Assembly (NCBI RefSeq): GCF_003479605.1
Contig: NZ_QUHR01000011.1
Location: forward strand, 27,099-91,098
Length of the DNA: 64,000 nt
Direction: 5' to 3'
Source of the DNA: Roseburia sp. AF12-17LB
Lineage (GTDB): Bacteria; Bacillota; Clostridia; Lachnospirales; Lachnospiraceae
How positions within the stretch are numbered: the first letter of the stretch is position 1; each line of letters opens with the position of its first letter. Below, in pieces: positions 60,676 through 64,000 of the stretch. Under the pieces are notes generated by a model that did not search any database, was not told where the DNA came from, and saw only the letters and a list, made by a program, of their open reading frames with translations. Made by a program: the position numbers and the translations under genes.

Positions 60676-61554
60676 TTATACATTTTTCCGATACTTATCT
60701 GGTGTGGTATTGTAAAATTTACGGAAAAGCTCACAAAAATAACTGGTGCTTGAAAATCCACAGGCATAGGCTGTTTCGGTAATCGAAATTGATGTATTTC
60801 TGAGAAGAAAAATTGATTTTTTCAAACGATAACAGTTTAAATATTGCATGGGCGAAGTGGACAAATATTTTTGAAAAAGAGAGGTACATTTGGTTTTACA
60901 GCAATTTCCGGCAGACGAAATATCTTTCAGCAGAATTTTATTTTGGTAATTCTTTTGTACATATCCAATCATTGCAGCAAGAGATAAAATGTCTGCTGTA
61001 TTTTTAGTATGGTTAGGAAAAAAGTTCATATTTTCAGAGAGAAGTTTGAAAATATGAGCAAATTTTTCCAGAATAATAAACGGCTGTAAATAATCTGCAT
61101 TATCTTCATAGAGCATTTTAAGATCATGGAGAATAGTATTTTGCCACTGAATAATTGGATTTAATTTTTGAAAGGGAAAATGTATATTTTGCAATAAAGG
61201 ATTTAAATAATTTTTTTTGAAAGAGTCATTTACGGAAAGAAGCTGAGGAGACAACAAAATGCAGATAAAGGAGCATTCAGTATGAGCATCGGAATAGCCA
61301 TAGTGAAAACAGTGGCTATTCACAAAAATTCCTTCGCCTTCCTGTAGAAAAATTTTTTGTCCATTGACATCATAAGACATCTGTCCTTCTAAAATTAGAA
61401 TAAATTCAAGGTCATCATGCCAGTGGCTGACTGCACGAAAATCAGGATAGTCGGAGAGATTTCCTTTTTTAATATATGCCGGAAAGTCCGGATGATTATA
61501 AATAACATTTTCGGATGCATCTGAATTTAAAACAGTTGTTGGACATACTTTCAT
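60676..61554 (-). CDS. AraC-family regulator with N-terminal cupin domain
   Basis: 292 residues. N-terminal sugar-binding-type cupin (SHWHDDLEFILILEGQMSY, then EGIFVNSHCFHYGYS) and a C-terminal double helix-turn-helix with SISITETAYACGFSSTSYFCELF and FRKFYNTTPDKYRK. The ATG has AAGGAGCTG upstream. The gene is divergent from the acetyltransferase at 61671, which is the most likely target. Confidence 0.92.
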   Translation of the reverse strand: MKVCPTTVLNSDASENVIYNHPDFPAYIKKGNLSDYPDFRAVSHWHDDLEFILILEGQMSYDVNGQKIFLQEGEGIFVNSHCFHYGYSDAHTECSFICILLSPQLLSVNDSFKKNYLNPLLQNIHFPFQKLNPIIQWQNTILHDLKMLYEDNADYLQPFIILEKFAHIFKLLSENMNFFPNHTKNTADILSLAAMIGYVQKNYQNKILLKDISSAGNCCKTKCTSLFQKYLSTSPMQYLNCYRLKKSIFLLRNTSISITETAYACGFSSTSYFCELFRKFYNTTPDKYRKNV

Positions 61555-61670
61555 GGGGTCAGCTCCTTTGCGAACGATTGTTATATGATTATGGCTGATT
61601 TTGATATAAAAATCAATAGAAAAGGTATATTTTAATATTATATCAAGCGGAAGAAAAGGAGAATGAGAAA

Positions 61671-62303
61671 ATGGACATGAAAAAGAGAAGAGATATGCAG
61701 CTTGCTTATATTTCAGATGAGACCGTTATGGAAGAACAGGTGAAATGCAGAAAGATTCTGCAAAAACTTAATTTCGCTGATCGGTCAGATTTTGATGGAA
61801 TTGCAGAAATCGTAAAAGAACTTCTTGGAAAATCGGAGGGTGCATGTATCAATCCGCCGTTTTACTGCGATTATGGTTCACATATTGAAGTGGGGAAAAA
61901 TTTCTTTGCAAATTATAACTGTACCATTATCGATGTGGCAAAAGTAAAAATTGGTGATAATTGTCAGATGGCACCCAACGTTTCTATTTACACGGCAGGA
62001 CATCCGATTTATCCGGATACGCGGAATTCTGCTTTTGAATATGGAAAAGAGGTTGTTATCGGGGATAACGTGTGGCTGGGCGGAAATACAGTAGTATGTC
62101 CGGGCGTACATATTGGAGATAATGTGGTAGTTGGCGCCGGAAGTGTTGTTACAAAAGATATTCCATCCTGGTCTATTGCAGCAGGAAATCCATGCCGTGT
62201 AATTCGAAAAATAACAGAAGATGATAAAAGAAAATTGTTTCATGATGAAGAAATTGATGATGAAGCATGGAATATGATATGTGAATGGAATGAAAAAAAG
62301 TAA
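61671..62303 (+). CDS. Maltose O-acetyltransferase-type hexapeptide-repeat enzyme
   Basis: 210 residues. Starts with the maltose-acetyltransferase N-terminal helices, then a left-handed beta helix (hexapeptide repeats such as IEVGKNFFANYNCTIIDVAKV, VVIGDNVWLGGNTVVCPGV and VVVGAGSVVTKDIPS). The histidine in TAGHPIY is the usual catalytic residue. Acetylates a sugar with acetyl-CoA, often maltose, galactoside or a related sugar. Ends inside the start of the next gene. Confidence 0.92.
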   Translation: MDMKKRRDMQLAYISDETVMEEQVKCRKILQKLNFADRSDFDGIAEIVKELLGKSEGACINPPFYCDYGSHIEVGKNFFANYNCTIIDVAKVKIGDNCQMAPNVSIYTAGHPIYPDTRNSAFEYGKEVVIGDNVWLGGNTVVCPGVHIGDNVVVGAGSVVTKDIPSWSIAAGNPCRVIRKITEDDKRKLFHDEEIDDEAWNMICEWNEKK

Positions 62304-62934
62304 TAATATGAGTAAATTGGAGTGGACAATAAAATTAATTATTATAGTGGTTGGTTCAGTCATTGCGGCATATGGCATTACGCTGGCGCTGTATGCGGGA
62401 TTTGGTGGTGCCACCCTTGCGGTATTATGGCAGGGAATTTCAAAAACATTTCATGTAAGCATCGGTACGGCATCCATGATAGTAGCCATAGTTATGATTG
62501 TATTTGCGTTTTTCTATGACAGGTCACAGATACATATCGGCACGATACTTTACCAGATTGTGTATAGCTTTTGTGTAGATTTGTTTGCAAATGCACATGT
62601 GTACAGTACGCATATATGGGTAAATGCACTTATCATGTTATTGGGAATTGTGCTTTTTGCAATAGGAACTGGTTTTTATGCGGCAGCCTCCCTGGGGCGG
62701 GGTTCTTATGAGGCACTGACTTTTTCTCTTGCAGAGAAGAACAACTGGCAGGTAAAAATTGTACGAATGGTACTGGATGTCGTGATGGTTGTGACAGGTG
62801 TTATGCTGGGCGGAAAATTTGGCATATGCACCATAGTAACAATCCTCATTTCCGGACCGGTCATCCAGTTTACTGCGGCAAAAACGAAAAAGTTAATTTG
62901 TGTTGCTTGTGGCAACGACCGTTCTGATATCTAA
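62290..62934 (+). CDS. YczE/YitT-like integral membrane protein
   Basis: About 214 residues from the ATG at 62290, overlapping the acetyltransferase by 14 bases; GTG 62281 and ATG 62308 are alternatives and none has a strong ribosome site. Five membrane segments, with GSVIAAYGITLALYAGFGGA and GFYAAASLGRGSYEALTF typical of the YczE/YyaS group, followed by a short Cys-containing tail. Probable transporter or membrane regulator of unknown substrate. Confidence 0.85.
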   Translation: MKKSNNMSKLEWTIKLIIIVVGSVIAAYGITLALYAGFGGATLAVLWQGISKTFHVSIGTASMIVAIVMIVFAFFYDRSQIHIGTILYQIVYSFCVDLFANAHVYSTHIWVNALIMLLGIVLFAIGTGFYAAASLGRGSYEALTFSLAEKNNWQVKIVRMVLDVVMVVTGVMLGGKFGICTIVTILISGPVIQFTAAKTKKLICVACGNDRSDI

Positions 62935-63089
62935 TAGAGGTATCAAAACAAAGGAGGCACATAGGACTGTCCCACTGTGCATCTTATAATTCAAGAATAA
63001 CTCCTTTACCGGCATATGGAGAATGCGAAGAATAAGAAACAGACAGAGTCGGAGAGGGCAGAAGCAGAGGCTGAATTGGAGGAATAGAC
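62935..63089 (+). other. Short gap with a 23-codon frame, probably a gene relic
   Basis: ATG at 63017 opens a 23-codon frame ending at TAG 63086-63088, coding a strongly charged peptide (MENAKNKKQTESERAEAEAE). It has no convincing ribosome site and reads like the tail of a lost gene. A hairpin with GGACTGTCC inside GCACA/TGTGC lies upstream at about 62957-62980. Confidence 0.3.
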
Positions 63090-63443
63090 ATGGCAGCTAC
63101 AATTATTTATTTGGTAATTTCATTATTGGTTTCACTTATTTTTATCATACTTGGAATTATGCAGTATAGGTCTGAAAAACCAGTATCAATAAATACGGGA
63201 GAGAAACCACTTCGTAAAGAGGAACTGACAAATGTTACGGAATGGAACCATAGACATGGCAGAAATTTTATTATTTTGGGTTGTGTGCTATTTATTACAC
63301 AAGCTGTTTTTGGATATTTTATTAAAAAGCTGGATGGCGTTGTGGTTCAGGTGGTTATTTATATGATAGTTCTATTTTCTGAAATCGCATGGGTTGAGCT
63401 TGAACATAATATGATGAAAAAGAAAATGATAAAAAAGCATTGA
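63090..63443 (+). CDS. Small membrane protein, DUF3784-like
   Basis: 117 residues, three membrane segments (about 3-24, 61-78 and 83-102) with a cytoplasmic-type loop EWNHRHGRNFII between the first two. The pattern resembles DUF3784 or SdpI-like small membrane proteins; function unknown. A GGAGG site lies 9 bases upstream. Confidence 0.65.
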   Translation: MAATIIYLVISLLVSLIFIILGIMQYRSEKPVSINTGEKPLRKEELTNVTEWNHRHGRNFIILGCVLFITQAVFGYFIKKLDGVVVQVVIYMIVLFSEIAWVELEHNMMKKKMIKKH

Positions 63444-63558
63444 AATAACAACTTATAATTGACCGAGCTCTTTGAGCGAGGGATACTTCTTGTCCGAAGG
63501 GCAAGAAGGTGGAACTGAGAAGAATTAAAACAATCGGAAGTTATAAAGGAGAAACACT

Positions 63559-63936
63559 ATGGGATTATTTGGTAAAAGCAAAAAAGAGCGAGAAAAAGAG
63601 TATATGAACAGATTAGATGTTCCATTATGTTTAAAAGAAGACTTTGAATTGATTATTGATGATGTATTTACAATTATGGGGGTTGGAACAGTTGCCACAG
63701 GAAACATATCAACAGGAATGTGTAGAGAAGGAGAAAATGCGTGCGTTTATAAAACAAATGGAGGTGTATTAGAGACTATAATTACTACCATCGATATACA
63801 TACAAAAGAACGAAAATCAAATGGTTGTGGATATAAAACAGAGCATGTTGGACTTGGGTTAAGAGGAGTTTCTAAGGAACAATTAGAAAAAGGAGATAGA
63901 GTGATTGTAAAGAATGCCAATATGTATGGAATATAA
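63559..63936 (+). CDS. Stand-alone EF-Tu domain-2-like barrel protein
   Basis: 125 residues. After a basic N-terminus (GLFGKSKKEREKE) residues about 33-115 follow the pattern of domain 2 of EF-Tu-like GTPases: DDVFTIMGVGTVATGNISTG, a short strand pair, then YKTEHVGLGLRGVSKEQLEKGDRVI, like the DNVGLLLRGV part of EF-Tu. The GTPase domain is absent. Small proteins with only this barrel are known from Firmicutes; role unknown. AAAGGAG precedes the ATG. Confidence 0.8.
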   Translation: MGLFGKSKKEREKEYMNRLDVPLCLKEDFELIIDDVFTIMGVGTVATGNISTGMCREGENACVYKTNGGVLETIITTIDIHTKERKSNGCGYKTEHVGLGLRGVSKEQLEKGDRVIVKNANMYGI

Positions 63937-64000
63937 TTACAAATTCCAGTTTTGATTTGACTTAATTCATAACATTTATTAACTGTTATATCTTATCCTC

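Noticed and set aside
63460..63530. AAGGTGGAAC as a T-box element
   Set aside because: No stem I, specifier loop or terminator follows, and the downstream gene is not an amino acid gene; only a small CTTCTTG/CAAGAAG hairpin remains.

Overview
The window is a chromosomal segment of a spore-forming Gram-positive anaerobe of the Clostridia, most likely family Lachnospiraceae. This rests on low-to-moderate GC, AAGGAGG-type ribosome sites, an alpha/beta-type small acid-soluble spore protein gene, the order tig-clpP-clpX-lon-engB, a T-box leader on ileS, two-component/FtsX-permease cassettes, dlt and liv operons, and tRNA genes without an encoded CCA. No 16S rRNA or other species marker is present, so genus is not called.

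Layout. 1-2584 looks foreign: AT-rich, a long gene-poor stretch with short direct and inverted repeats, an XRE regulator, a small lipoprotein, two small unknown proteins, and at its right edge the 3' part of a tRNA-Lys gene with a non-matching 5' part. That is the expected right junction (attR) of an element integrated in a tRNA gene; the rest of the element would lie left of the window. 2856-10128 carries a NimA-like flavoprotein, a two-component system with an ABC transporter (antimicrobial-peptide-response type) and an ECF sigma/anti-sigma pair. 10198-15170 holds tRNA-Leu, a small DAK/FakA-like domain protein and a complete dlt operon (dltA-B-C-D) whose last gene is a 49-codon dltX overlapping dltD. 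15385-20721 is a branched-chain amino-acid transporter (livJHMGF) followed by a cytidylate-kinase-like gene. 20850-25824 has ktrB-ktrA, DUF1653, CYTH and DJ-1 proteins and the spore protein. 26080-32455 is the proteostasis cluster tig-clpP-clpX-lon-engB; a zinc ABC operon follows, whose fourth gene is frameshifted. 35334-43079 holds dinB, mecA, proC, a crotonase, an aminotransferase and mutY. 43425-51922 holds glf and a glycosyltransferase, pncB, two repeat-rich membrane proteins, a NatAB-type exporter and ilvE. 51978-58292 holds the T-box leader, a type-2-like ileS and glgP. 58668-63936 is a loose set of accessory genes: an Rpn-type nuclease, a histidine phosphatase, an AraC regulator divergent from a maltose-acetyltransferase-type enzyme, a YczE-like membrane protein and a free-standing EF-Tu domain-2-like barrel.

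The most unusual structure is a pair of very long imperfect hairpins in the gaps on either side of the aminotransferase gene (39896-40431 and 41694-41912). Their centres share a 69-nt core, identical at 56 of 69 positions, folding into an outer stem with two inner hairpins, each carrying GGATGTG. Several differences between the copies are compensatory base-pair changes, both in the core and in the flanking arms, so the fold rather than the sequence appears to be conserved. I do not recognise this family. Other points of note are the displaced dltX, extra hairpins and a second terminator between the ileS T-box and ileS, the frameshifted zinc-operon gene, and the tRNA-Lys attR with iteron-like repeats in the foreign region.
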